DNA of 28,477 nt. It comes from JAGOQQ01 sp031973235. Lineage in GTDB: Bacteria > Patescibacteriota > Minisyncoccia > Phycocordibacterales > UBA9973. A program made the position numbers and the translations under genes. Shown piece by piece: positions 1 to 6,078 of this stretch; the first letter of the stretch is position 1, and each line of letters opens with the position of its first letter. The notes under the pieces were generated by a model. It had not been told where the DNA came from. It worked only from the letters and a program-made list of their open reading frames with translations, and ran no database searches. The DNA is taken from assembly GCA_031973235.1 (NCBI GenBank), contig DALYDM010000008.1:1-28477 (forward strand), written 5' to 3'.

Positions 1-88
1 GTCTATTGATTGCGATCAAATGATAGTGAGGGTCGGGATAGGTACTTATCCAGTCAAAAGTTCGAAATGCACACCTCCATTCGAGCAT
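1..88 (-). CDS. possible N-terminus of a protein running off the left edge
   Basis: An ATG at 86-88 on the minus strand opens a frame of 29 codons that stays open to the window edge. The translation begins MLEWRCAFRTFDW and continues with the stretch YPDPHYHLIAINR, which is aromatic-rich and protein-like, but I do not recognise a family. The ATG lies two bases past the T-run of a terminator hairpin (91-119), so if the gene is real its expression would depend on read-through of that terminator. A plus-strand frame over the same bases is also open, so the coding strand is not certain. Confidence 0.25.
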   Translation of the reverse strand, partial: MLEWRCAFRTFDWISTYPDPHYHLIAINR

Positions 89-90
89 AA

Positions 91-119
91 TAAAAAACAC
101 CAGCAATGGTGTTTTTTTA
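91..119 (-). terminator. intrinsic terminator or attenuator hairpin
   Basis: The arms AAACACCA and TGGTGTTT enclose a four-base loop and are flanked by A-runs and T-runs, so the hairpin can work on both strands. On the minus strand it is immediately followed by an ATG at 86-88, an arrangement typical of an attenuator. On the plus strand it could end a gene whose body lies outside the window. Confidence 0.7.
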
Positions 120-219
120 TTTGGCAGAGATCGAACCGTAGGTCCCCATTTTTAAGGAGTATAACGACTATAAAAATGGAGGATCTCGACTGACAAGAAG
201 AGGCGATCCCTAATGCCAT
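91..219 (-). ncRNA. candidate structured leader or small RNA
   Basis: Read on the minus strand, this segment has nested complementarity: an outer TGGCA/TGCCA pair, then GAGATC/GATCTC, then CCATTTTTA/TAAAAATGG, followed by the terminator hairpin at 91-119. A possible -10 (TACTAT, 226-231) with a weak -35 (TTTATT, 249-254, 17-base spacer) would start transcription near 219. I match it to no known RNA family. It could be an attenuator leader for the frame at 1-88 or an independent RNA of about 130 nt. It is the only content of 1-300 besides the terminators. Confidence 0.35.
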
Positions 220-251
220 ACTAAAATAGTATCATAAGTAAAGTATTCAAT

Positions 252-283
252 AAAAAATCCCTTCTCTTTTGAAAAGGGATTTT
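252..283 (-). terminator. intrinsic terminator of the 301-834 gene
   Basis: On the minus strand the arms AAAATCCCTT and AAGGGATTTT form a ten-pair hairpin ending in a run of T. It lies 18 bases beyond the stop codon of the gene at 301-834. Confidence 0.8.
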
Positions 284-300
284 GATGAATCTCACGTCTT

Positions 301-834
301 CTAACTAAGTGCAAACATTACAGAATTAGATGGAGACAACTTCATATTACCAACCACTTGATATCCTAAGAACCAATCTTTGAAAGTATTTCCGTCTGAA
401 TTTCTGTCTTGCACAAGCGTAAATGAATGAAGCCTTTTATTGTGTAGAACAATAAAAACATTCATTGGTGGATCATCTCGTGTACCATGTGTGTGTAACA
501 CACAGTCTGGTTTTGAAAAAGACTCATCGATCATGTGAATCAAAAGTGCAACAAAAGATTCGAACGGGAGTGCAGTTTTTTTTGATTTTGCAAAAATTTC
601 TGAATCATAGCGCTCATCATCAAAGTCGATTTTTACAAAATCGACAACTGGAACATTAAATTCACGTGGCAACTTCTCAATTATTTTCAAGACAGCATGA
701 GAAATATGAAGTCTTGGATTATTTGTGAGTTGAGCCTGTGAACACTCAGATTCCTCTAATCTGAATCTTTTAATCGTGATTCCTTCAAAGGATTCAATGG
801 GTTGATCTGTGTTGATTCTTGCGATTTTTTTCAT
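301..834 (-). CDS. hypothetical protein, 177 aa
   Basis: I do not recognise this protein. It is a 177-residue soluble, mixed-charge protein with no signal peptide or membrane segment. The middle contains VPVVDFVKIDFDDERYD, and the C-terminal half contains CVLHTHGTRDDPPMNVFIVL and a stretch of alternating hydrophobic residues, suggesting a compact alpha/beta fold. The HTHG and DD residues could bind a metal, but nothing proves it. The ATG at 832-834 is supported by a strong promoter at 851-878 and the end by a terminator at 252-283, so this is probably a monocistronic gene. The reading frame is convincing; the function is unknown. Confidence 0.75.
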   Translation of the reverse strand: MKKIARINTDQPIESFEGITIKRFRLEESECSQAQLTNNPRLHISHAVLKIIEKLPREFNVPVVDFVKIDFDDERYDSEIFAKSKKTALPFESFVALLIHMIDESFSKPDCVLHTHGTRDDPPMNVFIVLHNKRLHSFTLVQDRNSDGNTFKDWFLGYQVVGNMKLSPSNSVMFALS

Positions 835-850
835 ATTAAGCTTTTTAAAT

Positions 851-878
851 ATTATATCAAATTATAATAATTTGTCAA
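851..878 (-). promoter_or_regulatory. sigma70-type promoter for the 301-834 gene
   Basis: A perfect -35 TTGACA (873-878), a 16-base spacer and a perfect -10 TATAAT (851-856) on the minus strand predict a start of transcription near 844, leaving a leader of about 10 bases before the ATG. Confidence 0.8.
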
Positions 879-902
879 TATTTAAGCATGTTTTGTAAAT
901 AT

Positions 903-933
903 AAAAAACACACAGGTTTTACCCTGTGTGTTT
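903..933 (-). terminator. intrinsic terminator after arginine kinase
   Basis: Arms AAACACACAGG and CCTGTGTGTTT (11 pairs, six-base loop) are followed on the minus strand by a T-run. The hairpin lies 5 bases beyond the arginine kinase stop codon. Confidence 0.85.
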
Positions 934-938
934 CAATT

Positions 939-1964
939 TTACAGTGAACTTTCAAGTTTAATAAGTTCTCTCACACCGTTGTATAACTGTTCGTAAATTT
1001 CACGTTCAGTAATACCCAATCGGCGCTTGTTTGAAATATCGTAGATCCCATCTGATGATTCTGAGTGCTCACCATGAACTCCACGAATCGAAAGTCCAAG
1101 CGATTTACAAACTTCATTGAAGTCTGGTCTCGCTGAGAGCTTCGGAATACGGATATGCACTGACGCACGCATTGCGGTACCAAGATTTGTTGGACAAGTT
1201 GTGTGATAACCACGAACATCATCAAACGCAAAATTGATTTTCTTGTTTATTGTATCAAGTGCTGACGCAAGGCGATTGAACACTTCTGCAATATCTGCTC
1301 CTGGCTGCATGCTGATAATACGCATTGAATCTTCTTCAGAAACCCACACAAGAAACTTTTTGTCCTGAGAGAAAAAGATTCCACGGTTTTTAGGCCAATC
1401 ACGATTGACTCCAACACTTTCCAAAAATCTGTCTGCTTGTTTAAAAAGGAAGTGATCTTCCACCATTTGCTGTCGAACTTCTTCTGACATACCCTCAAGT
1501 GAAAAGTATTCGCCTTTTAGATTGTCGGGTAAGTCACTAAACGCGTCAATTATTTCTGATTCCATTTTTGCTCTGTCTTCCGCGGATATCGCTGATGGAA
1601 ATGCATATTTTGCAAAATTTCTTCCAACACGGATACGCGTCGATACAACGTATTTCCCTTCCGGATCAAGGTTTTCAGTTGGCAAACCAGCGAGTGAAAA
1701 ATCACTTTTATGTCCAGTCATTTCGTAATTGTGATACTCACGAATAATTGGATCAAATAAATCCGCCAATTGAACATATGACTCAGGATCACCCGCGTAC
1801 ACACCAATACTTGAGTCGGGGTTGTCTATACCTGACTGAATAGCCTTTCGGGCTGTCCAACCATGAGGCGTAACAATATTTTCAAGTTTTGCCAATAATT
1901 CTTCAGTACAATGCTTTAACATAAGCATGTCTGGGTTTTTTTTGATTTCTTTCATAAGGTACAT
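939..1964 (-). CDS. arginine kinase (ATP:guanidino phosphotransferase)
   Basis: Phosphagen kinases reversibly transfer phosphate between ATP and arginine, making phosphoarginine as a cytoplasmic energy buffer. The 341-residue product is full length and has both family domains. The N-terminal guanidino-specificity loop is present (SSIGVYAGDPE, about 51-61), followed by LFDPIIREYH. The catalytic domain carries STRIRVGRN with R110 and R112, VSEEDSMRI with E211 and R215, the reactive cysteine C257 in CPTNLGT, R266, and R294 and E299 in RGVHGEH. These align with Limulus arginine kinase R124, R126, E225, R229, C271, R280, R309 and E314. The N-terminal domain argues against McsB, the bacterial protein-arginine kinase that lacks it. 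The gene has its own promoter and terminator. An in-frame ATG three codons later is an alternative start. Identity is near certain; substrate and role in this cell are inferred. Confidence 0.95.
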   Translation of the reverse strand: MYLMKEIKKNPDMLMLKHCTEELLAKLENIVTPHGWTARKAIQSGIDNPDSSIGVYAGDPESYVQLADLFDPIIREYHNYEMTGHKSDFSLAGLPTENLDPEGKYVVSTRIRVGRNFAKYAFPSAISAEDRAKMESEIIDAFSDLPDNLKGEYFSLEGMSEEVRQQMVEDHFLFKQADRFLESVGVNRDWPKNRGIFFSQDKKFLVWVSEEDSMRIISMQPGADIAEVFNRLASALDTINKKINFAFDDVRGYHTTCPTNLGTAMRASVHIRIPKLSARPDFNEVCKSLGLSIRGVHGEHSESSDGIYDISNKRRLGITEREIYEQLYNGVRELIKLESSL

Positions 1965-1985
1965 TTTAGTATAAATTCAGAAATA

Positions 1986-2013
1986 ATACTATCTTTTATT
2001 GACTTTCTGTCAA
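1986..2013 (-). promoter_or_regulatory. promoter of arginine kinase with an overlapping palindrome
   Basis: The -35 TTGACA (2008-2013), 16-base spacer and -10 TAGTAT (1986-1991) lie on the minus strand, with a second TATACT closer to the ATG at 1969-1974. A perfect inverted repeat TATTGAC-N5-GTCAATA spans 1997-2015 and covers the -35, so a repressor could bind there. Confidence 0.65.
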
Positions 2014-2057
2014 TATGTATTATTTTAAATTTTGTTGCTTAATATATTCAATTAAAA

Positions 2058-2579
2058 TCACATTTTTCTACTATCATATGCCCAATGGAGCAGTGCTTGT
2101 CTTTGTTTTGTATTGCAAGAAAAATCTCCTTTTCTACACTTTTTTGTGATTTGAGCAATATGACGACGCATTGCATTCCAGCGTTTGATTTGACGCGCAT
2201 CCTCTTCTGGCAATCTGCGTCCCATATAATACCTACAATACCACTCAAACCACCCGCGTGGATCATCTTTGTATATCCATCCATTTTTCTTCCACACTGA
2301 AAGCGGTTGACTTGCATTGACTCCAAAATAATTCACACTCGCAATATGTTTTTTTGTGTCTTTTGGAGCAAATCGAGCATTCTTAAACCACGAAGATGGA
2401 TACTCCTTTATGCAATCACGCATATACACACCACCAAAAACACCCAACTCAAGCATTTCCTTCGGAGTTAAATCTGGCTTAAATCCTGGATCAAAATCTT
2501 TCCCAAGTCGAGCAGAAATTTCATATGAGTATTTTTTCTGCATTTTGTTGTTCACGCGAATTACGGTTTTCTTCTTCAT
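2058..2579 (-). CDS. conserved uncharacterised protein
   Basis: The 173-residue product belongs to a conserved uncharacterised family that I recall from fungi, algae and scattered bacteria; no function is known to me. Hallmarks are DFDPGFKPDLTPKEMLELG near the N-terminus, FGVNASQPLSVW, DDPRGWFEWYCRYYMGRR, and RQRQALLHWAYDSRK at the C-terminus. It is rich in W, Y and basic residues and looks like a soluble helical protein with no membrane segment. I start it at the ATG at 2577-2579 because a -10 hexamer TACAAT (2588-2593) lies eight bases upstream, inside any longer frame. No terminator is visible between it and the arginine kinase promoter, so some read-through into that gene is possible. Confidence 0.8.
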   Translation of the reverse strand: MKKKTVIRVNNKMQKKYSYEISARLGKDFDPGFKPDLTPKEMLELGVFGGVYMRDCIKEYPSSWFKNARFAPKDTKKHIASVNYFGVNASQPLSVWKKNGWIYKDDPRGWFEWYCRYYMGRRLPEEDARQIKRWNAMRRHIAQITKKCRKGDFSCNTKQRQALLHWAYDSRKM

Positions 2580-2587
2580 ACTTATAG

Positions 2588-2593
2588 ATTGTA
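2588..2593 (-). promoter_or_regulatory. -10 element for the 2058-2579 gene
   Basis: TACAAT on the minus strand lies eight bases before the ATG, predicting a leaderless or nearly leaderless mRNA. No good -35 is visible. The hexamer overlaps codons of a longer in-frame start at 2597 and argues against it. Confidence 0.5.
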
Positions 2594-2648
2594 TCATTTT
2601 GAACTAAATACACAGAAAAAACAAAACATCTTTTGATACACTACATAT

Positions 2649-3053
2649 ATGAAAAAATTGTATTTTGAAGTTGCTGGTGTTGTGGTGATTGTCGTCTTTC
2701 TCACACTTACCCTATATGGCAATTTGAGTGGAATTAAATCATTTTGGAATTCGCAATTCTTGTGGAGCAGTATTTTGTCAATTGGATGGATTGTTGTTGC
2801 ACTTGGGTACTACAATCAAGGTTGGATTATCCACGAAAACAAAAGTTCGAAAAATGTATCAGTACTACTTCCCATTACTGTGCTCTTTGTTCAATGTGTA
2901 CTATTTATAAAAGGAATTTTCTATCATGACTGGTCACTTATCGCTGGTGCAGTAATGGTAAATTCTGGAGTGCTCTTCAATTTATATCAAATTTATAAAA
3001 CACGACATTTGAATCATTATTCAAATTCGATAATTTCGCATATCAAAATGTAA
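2649..3053 (+). CDS. small multi-pass membrane protein, 134 aa
   Basis: This is an unrecognised inner-membrane protein. Hydropathy by eye shows about four membrane segments: near residues 7-27, 37-55, 72-90 and 95-115. A hydrophilic NKSSKN loop separates the middle pair, and a short basic tail (KTRHLNHY) follows the last. The start is divergent from the gene at 2058-2579, with 69 bases between the two ATGs. A TACACT (2637-2642) lies six bases before the ATG, again fitting leaderless transcription. No conserved polar residues suggest transport chemistry, and no function can be assigned. Confidence 0.7.
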   Translation: MKKLYFEVAGVVVIVVFLTLTLYGNLSGIKSFWNSQFLWSSILSIGWIVVALGYYNQGWIIHENKSSKNVSVLLPITVLFVQCVLFIKGIFYHDWSLIAGAVMVNSGVLFNLYQIYKTRHLNHYSNSIISHIKM

Positions 3054-3069
3054 CTTTACTCACACTAGT

Positions 3070-3097
3070 TTGAAAATTTCAAAATATATCTTACAAT
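3070..3097 (+). promoter_or_regulatory. promoter of the basic 44-residue protein
   Basis: The -35 TTGAAA (3070-3075), 16-base spacer and -10 TACAAT (3092-3097) predict transcription from about 3104, a leader of some 23 bases. The gene is therefore transcribed independently of the upstream membrane protein. Confidence 0.65.
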
Positions 3098-3126
3098 AGT
3101 AGTATCTTATCAATAATAATTTTCAT

Positions 3127-3261
3127 ATGGGAAAAAGAGCAACATCACTAGGTCCAAAGAAGAAATCTAAGCGATCTCCAAAAACAAAAAAGCGTCTTGC
3201 AATCAAAAAGACAATGCTTGCAGCAAAAGCCGCTAAAGCAAAGAAAAAGAAACGTATTTAA
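3127..3261 (+). CDS. 44-residue lysine-rich basic protein
   Basis: This short frame begins MGKRATSLGPKKKSKRSP and ends AAKAAKAKKKKRI. Of its 44 residues, 21 are K or R and none is D or E. The Ala/Lys/Pro composition resembles the tail of linker histone H1 or bacterial histone-like proteins, or a tiny ribosomal protein. The gene is well delimited: a promoter at 3070-3097, and a 13-pair terminator beginning seven bases after the stop. It probably binds nucleic acid, in the nucleoid or the ribosome; which of these cannot be told. It is easily missed because of its length, but the control signals on both sides make it convincing. Confidence 0.75.
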   Translation: MGKRATSLGPKKKSKRSPKTKKRLAIKKTMLAAKAAKAKKKKRI

Positions 3262-3267
3262 TATATT

Positions 3268-3297
3268 AAAAGGAACAACAGTATGTTGTTCCTTTTA
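3268..3297 (+). terminator. strong bidirectional terminator
   Basis: A perfect 13-pair hairpin (AAAAGGAACAACA, three-base loop, TGTTGTTCCTTTT) follows the basic-protein gene. The remaining bases to 3397 show no gene. Confidence 0.9.
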
Positions 3298-3397
3298 ATT
3301 AATAATCGATGAATATTGATTACAAGAATATAGACTTTATCGTAAATCAGTAATTTTGTTACATACATCAATGAATAATAACTGCCAAAAATCAAAA

Positions 3398-3427
3398 TTG
3401 GTCAATAGATAATTTGATTTATATGAT
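3398..3427 (+). promoter_or_regulatory. probable promoter of the M15 peptidase gene
   Basis: TTGGTC (3398-3403), an 18-base spacer and TATGAT (3422-3427) place the transcription start about five bases before the ATG at 3439. Confidence 0.45.
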
Positions 3428-3438
3428 ATCATTCAATC

Positions 3439-4326
3439 ATGAAAACTTTTTCTGTAAATACCCTTGTCGCACTAGCGATTTCAGTATTACTCATGGTGTG
3501 TATTTTGAGCTATTTTGTCTATAAGGGATATACATCAGTGCGCAAAGAAAATTTCACCCTTCTCTCCGAATTCAACACATTGAGTGCATCACTTCAGTCA
3601 ACAAACGAGAATCTCATTTCACTTCAAAATTCGCATGCGGATTTGCAAGACAAGTTATCTATTCAAGTTCGAAAAAGCGAACTACTTGAACAGTATGTCA
3701 ATAAAATTACTAATACTGTGGCAAACTTCGAAAAACTCAGCAAGCTTGATCCAGAGCTTTTGAAAAAATACTCAAAGGTATTTTTTTTGAACGAAAATTA
3801 TGCACCAATAAAGTTGGCAAAAATAGAGAGTTCTGACACATACAACGATGGACGAGTGTTGGAAATTCACGAGAAAGTTTTGCCCTATCTTGAGAAATTA
3901 TTTTACAATGCCAATGCTGAAGGATTAGAACTTAGAGCACTTTCTGCGTATAGATCATTTAAGACACAGGCATCACTGAAGGCGCAGTATACAGTCATCT
4001 ACGGAACAGGCGCGAACAAGTTTTCTGCTGATCAAGGATATTCAGAACACCAACTAGGAACTACTATCGATTTTACGAATGTTAAAAACGGTGGTAATTT
4101 GTCAGCATTTGAAAAAAGCCCTGAGTTTGAATGGATGAGAAAAAATGCGCATTTATACGGTTTTATTTTGTCATACCCAAAAAACAATCAATATTATATT
4201 TATGAACCATGGCATTGGAGATTTGTTGGTGTCGATCTCGCAACAAAACTTCACAGAGATGAAAAGAACTTTTATGATGTCGAGCAGAGAATTATAGATG
4301 ATTATCTACTCACCATATTTGACTAA
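3439..4326 (+). CDS. VanY-like D-Ala-D-Ala carboxypeptidase (peptidase M15B)
   Basis: The enzyme would trim the terminal D-alanine or otherwise cleave peptidoglycan stem peptides outside the membrane. The 295-residue protein has an N-terminal membrane anchor (about residues 9-28), a coiled-coil stalk of about 40-100 with repeated Leu/Ser/Gln, and a C-terminal VanY-type zinc peptidase domain (about 140-280). The zinc ligands are visible in SEHQLGTTID (H204, D211) and EPWHWRF (H259, with E256 as likely catalytic base). The motif ALSAYRSFKTQ is also typical of the family. It precedes a small membrane protein and a beta-lactamase-fold protein on the same strand, so this stretch looks devoted to the cell envelope. 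The domain call is firm; the exact bond cleaved is not known. Confidence 0.92.
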   Translation: MKTFSVNTLVALAISVLLMVCILSYFVYKGYTSVRKENFTLLSEFNTLSASLQSTNENLISLQNSHADLQDKLSIQVRKSELLEQYVNKITNTVANFEKLSKLDPELLKKYSKVFFLNENYAPIKLAKIESSDTYNDGRVLEIHEKVLPYLEKLFYNANAEGLELRALSAYRSFKTQASLKAQYTVIYGTGANKFSADQGYSEHQLGTTIDFTNVKNGGNLSAFEKSPEFEWMRKNAHLYGFILSYPKNNQYYIYEPWHWRFVGVDLATKLHRDEKNFYDVEQRIIDDYLLTIFD

Positions 4327-4349
4327 TCTCACATATGGTGTGATATAAT
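4319..4349 (+). promoter_or_regulatory. possible promoter for the DUF2892 / beta-lactamase-like pair
   Basis: A perfect TATAAT (4344-4349) is preceded by TTGACT (4319-4324) at a long 19-base spacing, the -35 overlapping the end of the peptidase gene. A leader of about 28 bases would precede the ATG at 4384. Confidence 0.45.
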
Positions 4350-4383
4350 TTATCATATTAAAAGTTATTCTTTCGCACACATA

Positions 4384-4584
4384 ATGCTCAAAAAAAATAT
4401 TGGCGGGGCTGATAAATACATTAGGATCATACTTGGACTTGTCGGGGTTGGTATTGGGTTTTACTTCGGATATTTGTGGGCTACGCTCATTGGTGCGGTG
4501 CTTTTCTTTACCGGATGGTATGGATGGTGTGGGCTTTATTCACTTTTTGGTTTGTCTACTTTAAGAAAATATGATCGCAATTAA
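4384..4584 (+). CDS. DUF2892 family small membrane protein
   Basis: The 66-residue protein matches the DUF2892 pattern also found at the C-terminus of E. coli YgaP: a short N-terminus with NIGGADKYIRIILG, two hydrophobic helices (about residues 14-30 and 32-48) with a glycine-rich first helix, and a C-terminal GWCGLYSLFGLSTLRK resembling the family's conserved CPLY-LLG-T ending. It is an inner-membrane protein of unknown role; in YgaP this part anchors a rhodanese domain, but here it stands alone. Its last codons overlap the next gene by 14 bases (ATG at 4571), implying translational coupling. Confidence 0.85.
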   Translation: MLKKNIGGADKYIRIILGLVGVGIGFYFGYLWATLIGAVLFFTGWYGWCGLYSLFGLSTLRKYDRN

Positions 4585-5566
4585 GAAAACTCATGCAAAA
4601 ATACTTTTGTTTTGTGCATTAATTCTAATTTTCATATTAGGTTTTTTGACACACTCCGTGGTACATCGAACAAAGAGTAACTTTGCATCTAAAAGTTCGC
4701 GCAATGAGGATCGAATATATGACAAAAAACTACAATTTGTTAACCTCCTACTCGAATGCAAGGAAGAATCAACAAGTGAATTGAAATCATTTCAAGAAGA
4801 TATCGAAAAAATTGTAACTAAGCTTAAAAACGAAGACAGTGCATCAGACATCTCGGTATATTTTAGAGAAATGAACAACGGACTTTGGTTCGACATCAAC
4901 GGAGATGCAGACTTTTCACCTGCAAGTCTACTTAAAATGCCACTTATGATAGCATATCTTCGGGAAGCAGAATTAAACCCGAAAATTCTTTCAGATGTAC
5001 TTACATTTACCCAAAACGAAGACCTTAACGAAAAACAAAACATAAAACCTGAAGTCGTGCTCGAACTGGGAAAACAATATAGTATCAAGGATCTCATAGG
5101 TAGAATGATAATTTATTCTGACAATAGTGCTCAAGCACTCCTCATGAAGAATGCAAATTATTTTTGGCAAAAACCGTTCTTAGATCTAGGTATCAACCTT
5201 CCAAAAAATGAAAATGCTGAAAACTTCATGTCAGTGATTGAGTATGCGCGCTTTTTTAGAATACTTTACAATGCGTCATATGTAAACAAATACTATTCAA
5301 ATCTTGCCCTCGGAATTCTTGCAGAAAGTAAGTTTAAAGATGGAATAGCCGCAAGTGTTCCAAGTGATATAGCAGTCGCTCATAAATTTGGTGAGAGAGT
5401 GATTGGGGATGTAAAACAATTGCACGACTGTGGAATCATATACCATCCAGACACTCCGTATTTGCTTTGCATAATGACTCGAGGAGATAATTTTGAAGAA
5501 CTTACATTGTCGATTCAGGAAGTTGCTAAAGAAGTATATCGAAACATAGAATCACAAAAAAAGTAG
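4571..5566 (+). CDS. class A beta-lactamase-fold serine hydrolase, membrane-anchored
   Basis: The 331-residue protein has an N-terminal membrane helix (about 10-30), a charged spacer, and a beta-lactamase/penicillin-binding transpeptidase fold (about 90-325). The active-site serine is in SLLK (S119, K122), the second motif is SDN (183-185), and the third is KFG at 272-274 where classical enzymes have KTG or KSG. I see no clear counterpart of the Glu166 deacylation residue, so rapid beta-lactam hydrolysis is doubtful. A DD-peptidase or other wall-active serine hydrolase is as likely. Its start overlaps the DUF2892 gene by 14 bases, and its stop codon lies in the left arm of the terminator at 5556-5583. 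The family call is firm, the substrate open. Confidence 0.85.
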   Translation: MIAIKKTHAKILLFCALILIFILGFLTHSVVHRTKSNFASKSSRNEDRIYDKKLQFVNLLLECKEESTSELKSFQEDIEKIVTKLKNEDSASDISVYFREMNNGLWFDINGDADFSPASLLKMPLMIAYLREAELNPKILSDVLTFTQNEDLNEKQNIKPEVVLELGKQYSIKDLIGRMIIYSDNSAQALLMKNANYFWQKPFLDLGINLPKNENAENFMSVIEYARFFRILYNASYVNKYYSNLALGILAESKFKDGIAASVPSDIAVAHKFGERVIGDVKQLHDCGIIYHPDTPYLLCIMTRGDNFEELTLSIQEVAKEVYRNIESQKK

Positions 5567-5583
5567 GCGGCGCCTACTTTTTT
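5556..5583. terminator. shared bidirectional terminator with both stop codons in its arms
   Basis: GTAGGC-N3-GCCTAC flanked by A6 and T6 separates two convergent genes. The stop TAG of the plus-strand gene (5564-5566) and the stop TAG of the minus-strand gene (5574-5576) lie in opposite arms of the hairpin. Confidence 0.88.
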
Positions 5584-6002
5584 ACTGCTTTCTTTTCTCT
5601 TTTTATTACACACGACTGACATCGACACCCATGCGGCTTGATGAATTCATCAAAATACTCCACTCCGTAATCGTAATTTAATTCCTCTCCTTTTTTAATA
5701 TTTTTAATCGCGCTTACAAATATTCTGCCTTTTGGAGTATCAATTTCACAATTTGGTTTACATGCATGATTGATATATCGAGCAATATTTTTTCTATCAG
5801 TCCCATCTATAGTAAGATTTTTATTGATTTCAAATAGATACTTTCCTCCTTTTTTATTCGCTTCATCGGCGGTCAGGGCTTTTCCGATATATTCAATTAC
5901 AAACTCACCTTTTTTAATATCTTCATCTGCGTACAAACCAAGACCTGAATGTGATTTTTTTACCTTAACTTTTTTTGGACTATCGTACTTACTTTTTTTC
6001 AT
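5574..6002 (-). CDS. SET-domain lysine methyltransferase-like protein
   Basis: SET domains transfer methyl from S-adenosylmethionine to protein lysine. The 142-residue protein is one SET domain with a basic N-terminus. In order: GLGLYADEDIKKGEFVIEYIG (the SAM-binding start), RYINHACKPNCE with N78 and H79 (the pseudoknot and SAM contact), GEELNYDYG with the catalytic-tyrosine region, and a C-terminal CRCQSC (C126, C128, C131). With C85 of the PNC motif these cysteines could hold the zinc of a post-SET module, as in eukaryotic histone methyltransferases. A -10 TATTAT (6010-6015) lies seven bases before the ATG, suggesting a leaderless mRNA. Its substrate is unknown; bacterial histones, ribosomal proteins or the lysine-rich peptide encoded at 3127-3261 are guesses. 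Confidence 0.93.
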   Translation of the reverse strand: MKKSKYDSPKKVKVKKSHSGLGLYADEDIKKGEFVIEYIGKALTADEANKKGGKYLFEINKNLTIDGTDRKNIARYINHACKPNCEIDTPKGRIFVSAIKNIKKGEELNYDYGVEYFDEFIKPHGCRCQSCVIKREKKAVKK

Positions 6003-6033
6003 ACATAAAATAATATCACATCTTCAGACATAT

Positions 6034-6062
6034 AAAAAAGCGCTCCTTACAGGAAGCGCTTC
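6034..6062 (-). terminator. intrinsic terminator of the 6079-6816 gene
   Basis: On the minus strand AAGCGCT, CCT, a short loop, AGG and AGCGCTT form a stable stem followed by six T residues. It ends the gene at 6079-6816 before the SET gene begins. Confidence 0.85.
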
Positions 6063-6078
6063 ATAATTCCAACATTAA

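Noticed and set aside
7..90. UGA recoding, reading TGA at 7-9 as glycine
   Set aside because: TGA ends firmly identified genes such as rnhB, so the standard bacterial code applies.
2..191. Open plus-strand frame at the left edge
   Set aside because: It passes through a terminator hairpin and the structured element, and the translation shows nothing recognisable. It is not excluded with certainty.
121..200. tRNA or T-box element
   Set aside because: GGTTCGATC and TGGGGACC resemble T-loop and T-box sequences, but the arms do not pair and the T-box core has an extra base.
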